49,678 bases of DNA from Clostridia bacterium (GCA_016290095.1 JAEESU010000029.1:1-49678); one strand, 5' to 3'. Counted from the stretch's first letter, positions 24,242 through 33,264 are shown. Program-made: numbers and translations. Notes: generated from the sequence alone by a model not told the origin.

Positions 24242-25294
24242 ATGCTAAAATTAAATGAGACTCCTGTTAGAACAGCTAAGAATTTTAGAATAAACAATAT
24301 TGAGATTAATGAGAAAATTCCTACCAAAATAAAAGAATTTAAATCATTAGAAACTATATGTGAAGATACAAAAGTAAGATTAACAGATAATACTAGTCCA
24401 ATAGATTTAAGCTATGGATTAGGTAATGATTTAATAGAACAAGTCAAAGAAAATGCTAATGTGAGAATTAAAGCAGAAATCAATAGTAAAACCAATAGAG
24501 AACTTCAATTTAATTTCAATTTTGATAATAGCAATAACAACCTTATTGAAGATATTGAAATAGATGCAAACGAAGATACAAAGGAGACAGTAATAATTAA
24601 ATATGTTTCAAGAGAAGTAGATTCATATCACAACGGAATTATAAGAGTAAATGCTAAGAAAAATTCAAACTTAACTATTGTTGTTGTTAATTTATTAAAT
24701 GATAATTCAAATAACTTTTTATCAATTCAAAATAACATTGAAGAAGAAGCAAAAGTTAATTATTGCATAGTAGATTTTGGTGGAAAGAATAGTATAACAA
24801 ATTATTATTCAAATATTATTGGAAAAAATGCTGATAATCAGCTAAATACAATTTATCTAGGAAATAAAAATCAAGTATTTGATTTAAACTATATAGCAGA
24901 ACTAAGAGGAGAGAAATCTAATGTAAGTATTGAAGTTCAAGGAGCTTTAAAAGACAATGCTAAAAAGAATTTCAAAGGAACAATAGATTTTAAAAGAGGA
25001 TGCAAAAAAGCAACTGGAAATGAAAATGAAAACTGTATGCTTTTATCAGACACAGCAAAATCAATAGCGCTTCCAATGCTATTATGTTCGGAAGAAGATG
25101 TAGAAGGAAACCATAGCAGTTCAGCAGGAAAAGCAGATGGAAAAGAGCTATTCTATATAATGAGTAGAGGATTTGATTATAAAGCTGCTATGAAGTTATT
25201 AGTAAGAGCAAGATTTAATAAAATTTTAGAATCAATAAAAAACCAAGCATTGAAAAACGAAATACTATATGAGATTGATAAGAGGTTAGATTAA
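24242..25294 (+). CDS. sufD: Fe-S cluster assembly protein SufD
   Basis: SufB paralogue that pairs with SufB and SufC in the scaffold complex. The diagnostic C-terminal block is EDVEGNHSSSAGKADGKELFYIMSRGF, with the conserved His of the SufD-SufB interface, followed by AAMKLLVRARF. Length 350 is somewhat short for SufD but usual in Clostridia. AAGGAAAAA precedes the ATG. It lies between two non-SUF genes, which is unusual. Confidence 0.93.
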   Translation: MLKLNETPVRTAKNFRINNIEINEKIPTKIKEFKSLETICEDTKVRLTDNTSPIDLSYGLGNDLIEQVKENANVRIKAEINSKTNRELQFNFNFDNSNNNLIEDIEIDANEDTKETVIIKYVSREVDSYHNGIIRVNAKKNSNLTIVVVNLLNDNSNNFLSIQNNIEEEAKVNYCIVDFGGKNSITNYYSNIIGKNADNQLNTIYLGNKNQVFDLNYIAELRGEKSNVSIEVQGALKDNAKKNFKGTIDFKRGCKKATGNENENCMLLSDTAKSIALPMLLCSEEDVEGNHSSSAGKADGKELFYIMSRGFDYKAAMKLLVRARFNKILESIKNQALKNEILYEIDKRLD

Positions 25295-25296
25295 GT

Positions 25297-25875
25297 ATGA
25301 AGAAAATAATTTTAAAATTAGTTTTAATTTTGGTGATTATTGTTGTTGCGATAGAATTAATATTTGTCGGATACAGATGCTATTTTTTCTTAAGAAAGAA
25401 AGGATTCGAAAACAAGTGGAATTCTATTAGTCCTGAAGAAGGAGAGTACTTAAAATTTGAAGTTAACTTTATGGATGATTCTAAACTAACAGATTTACAA
25501 ATAATTATGGGGTATCAACCGGTAAATCAAGTATCTTATAAAGTGTTTAGTAATGGAAAAGTATGTTGTATTACGTATAGAAAACCATGTTTTGATGATG
25601 ATTATGCAAAAAAAATAACACAATATGAAGACTATACAGAATATATGATAACAAGTGATGAGTTAGAAAAAATGGAACAACTAGCCAATGATATGAATGA
25701 CGACAATACTGTTACAAATCCAAACTTTAAAATGGAGTACTATGGCAAAAATGGTGAACTAATAAAAAGGCAAAATAGCCATTATCATTTTAATGTCAGT
25801 GAAGATTATAAATATAAGGAATTGAATAATCTAATAAAAGATTTTTTGCAAGAATTAAAATGTAATATGATATAA
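25297..25875 (+). CDS. Unknown membrane-anchored protein inside the SUF operon
   Basis: Not recognised. The 192-residue protein has one N-terminal membrane segment (about 5-26) and an acidic domain expected outside the membrane, with strands such as YLKFEVNFMDDSKLTDLQI and SYKVFSNGKVCCITYRKP. Cys are few, including VCC and a C-terminal C. It starts 2 nt after the sufD stop, so it is cotranscribed and probably coupled, and is followed by sufS after 37 nt. No known link to Fe-S assembly. Confidence 0.65.
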   Translation: MKKIILKLVLILVIIVVAIELIFVGYRCYFFLRKKGFENKWNSISPEEGEYLKFEVNFMDDSKLTDLQIIMGYQPVNQVSYKVFSNGKVCCITYRKPCFDDDYAKKITQYEDYTEYMITSDELEKMEQLANDMNDDNTVTNPNFKMEYYGKNGELIKRQNSHYHFNVSEDYKYKELNNLIKDFLQELKCNMI

Positions 25876-25912
25876 AAAGGATAAAAGGCTACACAAATAA
25901 AAAGGAGAAAAA

Positions 25913-27127
25913 ATGGATATAAAACAAGATTTTCCAATATTAAATAATAGAAAAATTACTTATTTAGATAGCGGAGCAACAACTCAAAAACCAAAACAAG
26001 TTCTTGATGCTATCAAAAAATATTATGAAAATTATAATGCGAATCCACATAGAGGAGCATATTTTTTAAGCATTGAGGCAACAGAAGAGTATGAAAATAC
26101 TAGAACCAAGATTGCAAAATTCATAAATGCTAGAAATAGAGAAGAAATAATATTTTCAAAGAATGCTACTGAAAGCTTGAATTTAATTGCATATTCATAT
26201 GGAATGGATAATCTAAAATCAGGTGATGAAGTTGTTTTATCAATTATGGAACATCATTCAAACTTAGTTCCATGGCAAAAAGTAACAAAAGCTACTGGAA
26301 GTACTTTAAGATATATGTATATGAATGATGAATTTGAAATATCAGATGAAGAGATAGAAAGCAAAATTACTGATAAAACAAAAGTAGTTGGAATTACTCA
26401 TGTATCAAATGTATTAGGGACAATAAATAACATAGAAAAAATAATAAAAATAGCGCACAAAAAAGGTGCTATTGTAATTGTAGATTGTTCACAAAGCATT
26501 CCTCATATGAGAATAGATGTACAAAAAATGGATGCAGATTTTATAGTATTTTCTGGTCATAAAATGCTTTCGCCACTTGGAATTGGAATTTTATATGGTA
26601 AAAAAGAGATATTAAACAAAATGAATCCATTTTTAATGGGTGGAGATATGATTGAATATGTGTATGAGCAAGATACAACATTTGCACCACTTCCAAACAA
26701 ATTTGAAGCAGGAACACAAAATGTAGAAGGTGTAATTGGACTTGGGGCAGCAATAGATTATATTGAAAGTATTGGTTATGATAAAATTCAAGAAATAGAA
26801 GAAGAGTTAATAGATTATGCAAGACAAGAGCTTTCTAAATTAGATTATTTAACATTATACATGACTCCTAATAGAGAAAATCATAATGGAGTTATCTCAT
26901 TTAATATCAAAGGAGTACACCCACATGATGTTGCAAGCATCTTAGATTCAGAAGGTGTATGTGTGCGTTCTGGAAACCATTGTGCACAACCACTTATGAG
27001 ATTTTTAGGAATTGATTCAACATGTAGAGCAAGCTTTTATATTTATAATACAAAAGAAGATGTAGATAATCTTGTTAAGGGACTTAATAAAGCATATAAT
27101 ATGTTTGAAAAATATATAGTAAAATAG
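25913..27127 (+). CDS. sufS: Cysteine desulfurase SufS
   Basis: PLP-dependent class V aminotransferase-fold enzyme that takes sulfur from L-cysteine as a persulfide. Residues: EHHSNLVPW near 113, D191-CSQ for the PLP ring, the Schiff-base Lys K217 in SGHKMLSPLG and the active Cys C357 in RSGNHCAQPLM. The RSGxHCA form marks group II (SufS/CsdA). Length 404 is standard. AAGGAG precedes the ATG. sufU follows after 8 nt, the usual donor-acceptor pair in Gram-positives. Confidence 0.97.
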   Translation: MDIKQDFPILNNRKITYLDSGATTQKPKQVLDAIKKYYENYNANPHRGAYFLSIEATEEYENTRTKIAKFINARNREEIIFSKNATESLNLIAYSYGMDNLKSGDEVVLSIMEHHSNLVPWQKVTKATGSTLRYMYMNDEFEISDEEIESKITDKTKVVGITHVSNVLGTINNIEKIIKIAHKKGAIVIVDCSQSIPHMRIDVQKMDADFIVFSGHKMLSPLGIGILYGKKEILNKMNPFLMGGDMIEYVYEQDTTFAPLPNKFEAGTQNVEGVIGLGAAIDYIESIGYDKIQEIEEELIDYARQELSKLDYLTLYMTPNRENHNGVISFNIKGVHPHDVASILDSEGVCVRSGNHCAQPLMRFLGIDSTCRASFYIYNTKEDVDNLVKGLNKAYNMFEKYIVK

Positions 27128-27135
27128 GAGAAATA

Positions 27136-27603
27136 ATGGACGATTTAGAACAAGCTTATAATGAACTAATAATGGAACATGGAATGAATTCATATAACAA
27201 AAAGAAATTAGATCATGCAGATTTTTGTGAATTAGGACATAATCCAAATTGTGGTGATGAAATAAGCTTAGAGTTAAAATTAAATGGAAATATAATAGAA
27301 GATATGGCATTTACAGGACATGGATGTGCTATATCACAAGCTTCAACTTCTATAATGATAGATACACTAAAAGGAAAAACATTAGAAGAAGCAAAAGAAA
27401 TTATAAAAACATTTATAGAAATGATAAAAAGAGAAACAAAAACAGAAGAAGAACTAGAAAAATTGGAAGATGCAATAGCATTTAAAAATGTTTCTAATAT
27501 GCCGGCAAGAGTAAAATGTGCACTTTTAGCATGGCATACTTTAGAAGATATGATAAATAAAGGAGAAGAATCTGGTAAAATTAAATCAGATTGCTGTCAT
27601 TAA
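27136..27603 (+). CDS. sufU: Zinc-dependent sulfurtransferase SufU
   Basis: Accepts the persulfide sulfur from SufS and passes it on, enhancing desulfurase activity. The three conserved ligand Cys are C39 (NPNCGD, with D41), C64 (GHGCAIS) and C128 (ARVKCALLAW). The region between C64 and C128 is typical of SufU rather than IscU. Extra Cys lie at 31 and near the C-terminus (SDCCH). Length 155. GGAG precedes the ATG. The stop is 1 nt before mnmA. Confidence 0.95.
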   Translation: MDDLEQAYNELIMEHGMNSYNKKKLDHADFCELGHNPNCGDEISLELKLNGNIIEDMAFTGHGCAISQASTSIMIDTLKGKTLEEAKEIIKTFIEMIKRETKTEEELEKLEDAIAFKNVSNMPARVKCALLAWHTLEDMINKGEESGKIKSDCCH

Positions 27604-27604
27604 A

Positions 27605-28657
27605 ATGGAAAATAAAAAAGTATTATTAGGCATGAGTGGAGGAGTAGATAGCTCGGTATCTGCACTTTTGCTAAAAGAAAGTGGATATGATGTAATTGGG
27701 ACTACACTTGAACTGTTTGCAGGTAGCAGTTGCTGCAATATTAATACTTATATAGATGCAAAAAATGTGTGTAATCAAATAGGAATACCACACTTCACTT
27801 ATGAATGTAAAGAAGAATTTAAAAAACATATAATAGATGATTTTATTAATTGCTATGCAAATTGCAAAACACCAAATCCTTGTATTGAATGTAATAGATA
27901 TATGAAATTTGGAATAATGTGGGAAAAAGCAAAAGAGCTAGGATGCGATTATATTGCTACTGGACATTATGCAAAAACTGAATATAGTGAAAAATATGGA
28001 AGATGGGTTTTGAAAAAATCAAAAGCAGGAGCAAAAGATCAAAGCTATGTTTTATGGAGTATTCCAAAAGAATTAATAGAACATGTAGTGTTTCCACTAG
28101 CAGATTTTGAAAGTAAAGATAAAATAAGAGAAATTGCAAGAAACAATAATTTAAAAGTAGCTAACAAACCAGATAGTGAAGATATATGTTTTGTACCAGA
28201 TGGAAATTACAAAAAGTTTTTAGAAACAAATTCTAATATAAAACCTAAAGAAGGAAATATTGTGAATAAAGAAGGCAAAATTTTAGGAAAACATACAGGC
28301 CTTTACAATTACACAATAGGTCAAAGAAGAGGACTTGGAATTGCAAATCCGGTTCCACTTTTTGTACTTGGATTTAATAGTGAAAAAAATGAAGTAATAG
28401 TTGGAGAAGAAAAAGAACTTTATCAAAAAGAAGTTTTAGTAGGAGATATAAATTTACTATTATTTGATGAAATAAAAGAACCATTAAAGGTAGAAGTAAA
28501 AACAAGATATTCAACTAAATCTGCAAGAGCTACTATAATTCAAGAAAATAAATTAATAAAAATAATATTTGATGAGCCACAAAGGGCAATAACACCAGGT
28601 CAATCAGCTGTTTTTTACATAGATGATATTGTTGTTGGTGGTGGAAAAATTATATAA
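27605..28657 (+). CDS. mnmA: tRNA-specific 2-thiouridylase MnmA
   Basis: Makes the s2U34 modification of Lys/Glu/Gln tRNAs, using ATP and persulfide sulfur. GMSGGVDSSVSALLL is the PP-loop. The catalytic Cys pair corresponds to C96 (NPCIECNRYMKF) and the Cys of SEDICFVPDG; IATGHYAK and KDQSYVLW are also conserved. Length 350. Being the last gene of the SUF operon, 1 nt after sufU, it probably receives sulfur directly from SufS/SufU. A terminator follows at once. Confidence 0.96.
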   Translation: MENKKVLLGMSGGVDSSVSALLLKESGYDVIGTTLELFAGSSCCNINTYIDAKNVCNQIGIPHFTYECKEEFKKHIIDDFINCYANCKTPNPCIECNRYMKFGIMWEKAKELGCDYIATGHYAKTEYSEKYGRWVLKKSKAGAKDQSYVLWSIPKELIEHVVFPLADFESKDKIREIARNNNLKVANKPDSEDICFVPDGNYKKFLETNSNIKPKEGNIVNKEGKILGKHTGLYNYTIGQRRGLGIANPVPLFVLGFNSEKNEVIVGEEKELYQKEVLVGDINLLLFDEIKEPLKVEVKTRYSTKSARATIIQENKLIKIIFDEPQRAITPGQSAVFYIDDIVVGGGKII

Positions 28658-28660
28658 ATA

Positions 28661-28689
28661 AAAAAGCTTCCTGTTTTAGGAAGTTTTTT
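28661..28689. terminator. Bidirectional terminator between mnmA and the TetR gene
   Basis: AAAAAG-CTTCCT, loop GTTTT, AGGAAG-TTTTTT. It ends the SUF operon and also lies at the 3' end of the convergent TetR gene, whose stop codon it overlaps. Confidence 0.88.
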
Positions 28690-29290
28690 ATTTTAACAAA
28701 TTAATTATTGAGTTAATTACAAGTTCTTTCATTTTGTCATAATTAATATTATCATGTTTATGATAAACAATTTCATGACACAAGTCGTCTATCCAAATAA
28801 TAATCAAGTGAGCTTTTTCATAAGCATTTTCAAGTTTTAAACCATTCTTTTCGAATAATTCAACAACAACATTTGTTGCTTCAAGTTCGTATTTTTCAAA
28901 TATTTTTGCGACATCAGAATCTGAATGTTGCATTGCCATAATTTCTTCATGGGCTATTTGAGACATAGTATGCTTTTTAATTGAAACAGTTATTATTTTA
29001 TCTATTGTACTATACAATGTATCTTTTGTTATTTTTTTATCTTTAAATTCTAAAATAGGGAATAACTTTCCAGAGGCTTCTTTTTGAAGTCCTTGCAAAA
29101 AGATATCTCTTTTATCTTTAAAATATTGATAAATTGTCCCAGTTGCAACATCAGATACTTTTGCGATTTCAATACAATCAACATTATGATATCCTTTTTC
29201 ACACATCAATTTAAAACCACATTCTATAATTCTATTTTTCTTTTCGATTGCTCTTTTTTGAACAGGTTGTCTTAATTCATGATTTTCCAT
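28688..29290 (-). CDS. TetR/AcrR family transcriptional regulator
   Basis: One-domain repressor of the TetR type with an N-terminal helix-turn-helix: KNRIIECGFKLMCEKGYHNVDCIEIAKVSDVATGTIYQYFKDKRDIFL is the classic pattern (residues about 18-66). The C-terminal ligand domain is divergent. The ATG at 29290 has GGAGG 6 nt upstream and is preferred to an in-frame GTG/TTG-type start a few codons earlier. It is divergent from feoAB across a 169-nt region containing two matched palindromes, so it may regulate feo or itself. Ligand unknown. Confidence 0.9.
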   Translation of the reverse strand: MENHELRQPVQKRAIEKKNRIIECGFKLMCEKGYHNVDCIEIAKVSDVATGTIYQYFKDKRDIFLQGLQKEASGKLFPILEFKDKKITKDTLYSTIDKIITVSIKKHTMSQIAHEEIMAMQHSDSDVAKIFEKYELEATNVVVELFEKNGLKLENAYEKAHLIIIWIDDLCHEIVYHKHDNINYDKMKELVINSIINLLK

Positions 29291-29369
29291 AACATTCCTC
29301 CACAAATTGCAAGTATTTTGTGTATAAGATTAGTATAAATAAATAAAAAGAAAAAGTCAAATCGTAATA

Positions 29370-29383
29370 TGAAATGTGTTTCA
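29370..29383. promoter_or_regulatory. Palindromic operator candidate, upstream copy
   Basis: TGAAATGTGTTTCA (TGAAA-N4-TTTCA) ends 7 nt upstream of the feo -35. It shares its arms with the copy at 29431-29444. Confidence 0.6.
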
Positions 29384-29390
29384 ATTTATA

Positions 29391-29419
29391 TTGACATTAT
29401 TTAAATTATAAAATATAAT
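29391..29419 (+). promoter_or_regulatory. feoAB promoter
   Basis: Perfect consensus TTGACA, 17-nt spacer, TATAAT, about 40 nt before the feoA start. Confidence 0.92.
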
Positions 29420-29429
29420 ATAAACAAAG

Positions 29430-29445
29430 ATGAAAAGATTTTCAT
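29430..29445. promoter_or_regulatory. Palindromic operator candidate at the feo start point
   Basis: ATGAAAAGATTTTCAT is a perfect 7-bp inverted repeat around GA and contains TGAAA-N4-TTTCA. It lies about where transcription starts, so a bound repressor would block feo. An iron regulator (Fur/DtxR type) or the divergent TetR protein could bind here. Confidence 0.65.
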
Positions 29446-29459
29446 GTTTGGAGGTTGAT

Positions 29460-29690
29460 ATGAATTTAAGTAAATTAAAAGTAGGAGACAAAGCTAAAGT
29501 AGTAGCATTAAATGTCTCTGATAAGGAAGTTCGTAGGCACTTACTAGATATGGGAGTAACAAGAGGTGTTGTAGTAAAAATAATAAGAAAAGCACCTATG
29601 GGGGATCCAGTAGATATTGAACTTAGAGATTACGAGCTTTGTATTAGTAAAAAAGAACTAGAGCAAATAGAAGTGGAGGTGATTAAATAA
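29460..29690 (+). CDS. feoA: Ferrous iron transport protein FeoA
   Basis: Small SH3-like cytoplasmic protein that supports FeoB. The 76 residues include LKVGDKAKVVALN, RRHLLDMGVTRGVVVKIIRKAPMGDPVDIELRDYELCI, the standard FeoA core. ATG 29460 is used because GGAGG lies 6 nt upstream; the ATG at 29430 is inside the operator palindrome and has no ribosome binding site. The stop shares a base with the feoB ATG, so translation is coupled. Confidence 0.95.
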   Translation: MNLSKLKVGDKAKVVALNVSDKEVRRHLLDMGVTRGVVVKIIRKAPMGDPVDIELRDYELCISKKELEQIEVEVIK

Positions 29691-31795
29691 TGAAGGTTGG
29701 ATTAGTTGGAAACCAAAATAGTGGTAAAACAACATTATTTAATTACTTGACAGGGATGAATGCCAAAATAGGAAATTGGCCAGGTGTTACAATAGAAAAA
29801 AAGGTTGGAAAAATAAAAGGTACTGAACATGAACTTACAGATTTACCAGGAATTTATTCTTTAAGCCCATATAGTATGGAAGAAGAAATATCTAGAAAAT
29901 ATGTATTTGAAGAAAATCCAGATGTAATAATAAACATTGTAGATAGTACATCACTCGAAAGAAGTTTATATTTAACAACACAACTTATGGAACTTACAAA
30001 TATTAAAGTAATAGTTGCACTTAATATGGCAGATATTTTGGAGAAAAAAGGAATAGTTATAGATGCTAAAAAGTTAGAAAAAGCACTTGGAACAAGAGTA
30101 ATTAAGATATCTGCACTAAAGGAAACAGGAATTGATGAATTAATAAAAGAAATAGGTGATAAAAGAGATTTAGATAGAACAAAAATATTTGATGAAAATT
30201 TGGAAAAAACTATAACTTATACAGAAAATGCTATAAATTCAAATCATAAGAGATTTGTAGCGGTAAAACTTTTAGAAATGGATAAAAGGTTTGTAGAATT
30301 AAATACAAATGAAATTGATAAACAAAGAGAAGAATTATCAAAAATGTATGATACAGATCTAGAAGAAGTAATTGCTACAGAAAGATATAGTTTTATAGAA
30401 AAAGTTAAGAAAGAATGTTATACAAAAATGCCTGTACCAGAAAGCGTATCTAGCAAATTAGATAAAGTATTCTTAAACAAATGGCTTGCATTTCCAATAT
30501 TTGTTGTTATTATGTTCTTAGTTTACTACTTGTCTGTTGGAGTTGTAGGAACTGCTACAGTAGATTGGGTTGGAGAACACATGGATGCATTTGCAGAATG
30601 GGCTGGTGAAAGTCTAGAATCTGTTGGAACATCTGAGATTTTAAATAGTTTAGTTGTAGATGGAGTAATTGCTGGTGTTGGTGCAGTACTTGGATTTATC
30701 CCACAATTAATAATTCTATTCCTATGTATCTCATTACTAGAAACAACAGGATATATGTCAAGAATTGCATTTTTATTAGACAAGTTATTTAGAAGATTAG
30801 GATTAAGTGGAAAAAGTTTAATACCATTTATAGTAGGATCCGGATGTTCAGTACCAGGAATTATGGGAACAAGAATTATAGAAAATGAATGTGAAAGAGA
30901 AATGACAACAATGCTTGTACCATTTATACCATGTAGTGCTAAACTACCAATTATAGCATTATTTGCAGGATACTTTTTTGAAGGAACATCAGGATTTGTT
31001 TCTGCATCACTATACTTCTTAGCAATATTAGTAATTATATTATCAGCATTTGTGATGTCTAGAACAATATTTAAGCATTCAAATAGCTCATACATAAGTG
31101 AACTTCCAGAATACAAAGTACCAAGTGTAAAATACGTAGCAAAAGATGTTTGGGATAAAGTAATAGCATTTATAAAAAGAGCAGGATCAGTTATTTTACT
31201 TTGCTCTATAGTAATTTGGTTCTTACTATCATTTTCGTTTAGTATGGAATATGGAGTAGATATAGAAAATAGCATGCTTGCAACTGTTGGACATAAGATA
31301 TCTTGGGTATTTTATCCACTTCTTGGAGAAAATAACTGGGGAGCTACAGTTTCTGCAGTACAAGGATTAGTTGCTAAAGAGCAAGTAGTTTCTTCAATGG
31401 CAGTTATTTCTGGATTATCAGAAGATGTTGAAGAGGGAAGTGAAATATTTGCTGAAGGAAGAATATTTGGAAGTTTATCAGTATCTGCTGCATATGCATT
31501 TATGGTGTTTAACCTATTTAGTGCACCATGTTTTGGAGCAATAGGAGCTATGAAGAGAGAGTTAGGTTCTACCAAAAAACTATTAAAAACAGTTGGATTC
31601 CAAACATTATGTGCATGGGTATTAGGTACAATTGTATATCAAATAGGAAGTAGAATTGAAAATGGTACATTAAATATAGCTAATATATTAATAATACTTG
31701 CAGTTGTTGCAATATTTGTATGGAGAATAGTAGCAATAATTAAGAAAAAAGATGATAATTGTACTACATGTCCATATTGTGATAAATGCAAATAA
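29690..31795 (+). CDS. feoB: Ferrous iron transporter FeoB
   Basis: Fe(II) importer in the cytoplasmic membrane. The N-terminal G domain has G1 GNQNSGKTTLFN, G3 DLPGIYSL and G4 NMAD, then a helical GDI-like domain (to about 260) and the membrane domain with Gate motifs (SGCSVPGIMGTR and VPFIPCSAKLPI). Length 701 is typical. The C-terminal tail after the last helix ends in CTTCPYCDKCK, a Cys-rich motif that may bind metal; in other bacteria this function is often supplied by a separate FeoC. Terminator follows. Confidence 0.97.
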   Translation: MKVGLVGNQNSGKTTLFNYLTGMNAKIGNWPGVTIEKKVGKIKGTEHELTDLPGIYSLSPYSMEEEISRKYVFEENPDVIINIVDSTSLERSLYLTTQLMELTNIKVIVALNMADILEKKGIVIDAKKLEKALGTRVIKISALKETGIDELIKEIGDKRDLDRTKIFDENLEKTITYTENAINSNHKRFVAVKLLEMDKRFVELNTNEIDKQREELSKMYDTDLEEVIATERYSFIEKVKKECYTKMPVPESVSSKLDKVFLNKWLAFPIFVVIMFLVYYLSVGVVGTATVDWVGEHMDAFAEWAGESLESVGTSEILNSLVVDGVIAGVGAVLGFIPQLIILFLCISLLETTGYMSRIAFLLDKLFRRLGLSGKSLIPFIVGSGCSVPGIMGTRIIENECEREMTTMLVPFIPCSAKLPIIALFAGYFFEGTSGFVSASLYFLAILVIILSAFVMSRTIFKHSNSSYISELPEYKVPSVKYVAKDVWDKVIAFIKRAGSVILLCSIVIWFLLSFSFSMEYGVDIENSMLATVGHKISWVFYPLLGENNWGATVSAVQGLVAKEQVVSSMAVISGLSEDVEEGSEIFAEGRIFGSLSVSAAYAFMVFNLFSAPCFGAIGAMKRELGSTKKLLKTVGFQTLCAWVLGTIVYQIGSRIENGTLNIANILIILAVVAIFVWRIVAIIKKKDDNCTTCPYCDKCK

Positions 31796-31833
31796 TAAAA
31801 ACCTCATATTATAAATAAATTTGTAGAACACAA

Positions 31834-31866
31834 GAAAAAGCAGAGATAAAATCTCTGCTTTTTCTT
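31834..31866 (+). terminator. Terminator after feoB
   Basis: A 14-bp perfect stem (GAAAAAGCAGAGAT and complement) around an AAA loop, with a T-rich end, 38 nt after the feoB stop. Confidence 0.92.
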
Positions 31867-31940
31867 TACTTTAAATACTTAATAATATATAATTAGGACT
31901 GTGAAGATGAGCTTCATAAAATAGAGAAGGAGAAATTGTA

Positions 31941-33101
31941 ATGACATTTAAAGTAACAGATTCAATAGATTATGTAGGTGTTAATGATAAAACATTAGAT
32001 CTTTTTGAAAGTCAATATATTGTTCCAAATGGAGTATCATATAATTCTTATATGATTAAAGATGAAAAAATAGTTATTATGGATACAGTAGATAAAAGAG
32101 CATCAGTAGAATGGCTAGAAAATATTGAAAAAACTTTGGCAGGCAATAAACCAGACTATTTAGTAATTTCACATTTAGAACCAGATCATTCAGCAAATAT
32201 TCAAGTAATAGCTGAAAAATATCCAGAAATGAAAATAGTATTAAGTAAAAAAGCTTCAGAAATGATAACACAGTTTTTTGATAAAGATTATTCTTCAAGA
32301 TTTGTAATTGTATCTGAAGGGGAAACATTAACTATAGGGGAACATACATTACAATTCTTTATGGCACCGATGGTACATTGGCCAGAAGTAATGGTAACTT
32401 ATGATCAAACAGATAAAGTGTTATTTACAGCAGATGGCTTTGGCAAATTTGGTACCTTGGATACAGATGAGGATTGGGCATGCGAAGCTAGAAGGTATTA
32501 TTTTAATATTTGTGGAAAATATGGAGCACAAGTTCAGTTATTATTAAAAAAAGCTTCTACATTAGAAATAAATACAATTTGCCCATTACATGGCCCTATA
32601 TTAAATGAAAATTTAGATTATTATATTGATAAATATAACACATGGAGTAGTTATGCACCAGAAGATGATGGAGTTTTTGTTGCATATAATTCTATTCATG
32701 GAAATACAAGAAAAGCTGTAGAACAATTAGAAAAAATGTTAAAAGGTGCTGGAGCTAAAAAAGTAACTGTAAGTGATTTAGCAAGAGAAGATATTGCAGA
32801 AGCAGTAGAGGATGCATTTAGATATGATAAAATGATAATTGCAACACCAACATATGATGCAGGATTATTTCCAGCAACAGAATTGTTTTTAAGAGATTTA
32901 GCTCATAAAAACTATCAAAATAGAAAAGTTGGAATCATTGAAAATGGTTCATGGGCGCCTATGGCTGCTAAAAACATTAAAGAAATATTAAGCGGTATGA
33001 AAGACGTAAATATTTGTGACACAGTAGTATCAATTAAAACATCTATGAATGATAAAAATAAAGAAGATATGGAAGTTTTAGTAAAAGAAATATTAAATTA
33101 G
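31941..33101 (+). CDS. A-type flavodiiron protein (FprA-like O2/NO reductase)
   Basis: Cytoplasmic enzyme reducing O2 to water (or NO to N2O), protecting anaerobes. The N-terminal metallo-beta-lactamase-like domain has the diiron ligands H78, E80, D82, H83 (HLEPDHSAN), H146 (MVHWPE), D165 (ADGFG) and the His in CPLHGPI. The C-terminal flavodoxin domain (from about 250) carries [11 protein letters not shown] for FMN. Length 386, class A without fused rubredoxin; a separate rubredoxin gene follows 14 nt later and is the likely electron donor. AGAAGGAG precedes the ATG. No convincing promoter hexamer pair was found. Confidence 0.96.
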   Translation: MTFKVTDSIDYVGVNDKTLDLFESQYIVPNGVSYNSYMIKDEKIVIMDTVDKRASVEWLENIEKTLAGNKPDYLVISHLEPDHSANIQVIAEKYPEMKIVLSKKASEMITQFFDKDYSSRFVIVSEGETLTIGEHTLQFFMAPMVHWPEVMVTYDQTDKVLFTADGFGKFGTLDTDEDWACEARRYYFNICGKYGAQVQLLLKKASTLEINTICPLHGPILNENLDYYIDKYNTWSSYAPEDDGVFVAYNSIHGNTRKAVEQLEKMLKGAGAKKVTVSDLAREDIAEAVEDAFRYDKMIIATPTYDAGLFPATELFLRDLAHKNYQNRKVGIIENGSWAPMAAKNIKEILSGMKDVNICDTVVSIKTSMNDKNKEDMEVLVKEILN

Positions 33102-33115
33102 GAGGTGAAAAGAGT

Positions 33116-33253
33116 ATGAAATATGAATGTACAGTTTGTGGACATATCTATGATGAATCAGTGGAAGGCGTAAAATTCGAAGATTTACCAGATGATTGGG
33201 TTTGCCCACTTTGCGGAGTTGGAAAAGATATGTTTAAAAAAGTAGAAGAGTAG
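33116..33253 (+). CDS. Short-loop rubredoxin
   Basis: Electron-transfer protein with one Fe bound by four Cys: CTVCG and CPLCG. The protein starts [14 protein letters not shown] and ends FKKVEE. It is 45 residues, against 52-54 for typical rubredoxin, because the loop between the Cys pairs lacks about seven residues ([16 protein letters not shown] replaces the usual longer GDPDNGI-type loop). AGGAGGTGA precedes the ATG. It probably donates electrons to the flavodiiron protein encoded just upstream. A terminator follows. Confidence 0.95.
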   Translation: MKYECTVCGHIYDESVEGVKFEDLPDDWVCPLCGVGKDMFKKVEE

Positions 33254-33264
33254 AATATATAAAG

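Noticed and set aside
29430-29459. FeoA starting at ATG 29430
   Set aside because: That ATG is part of a perfect palindrome near the transcription start and lacks a ribosome binding site; ATG 29460 has GGAGG and gives the normal FeoA N-terminus.
30526-31275. 249-codon antisense frame inside feoB
   Set aside because: feoB is intact and strongly conserved here; the antisense frame has no ribosome binding site and is explained by codon bias.
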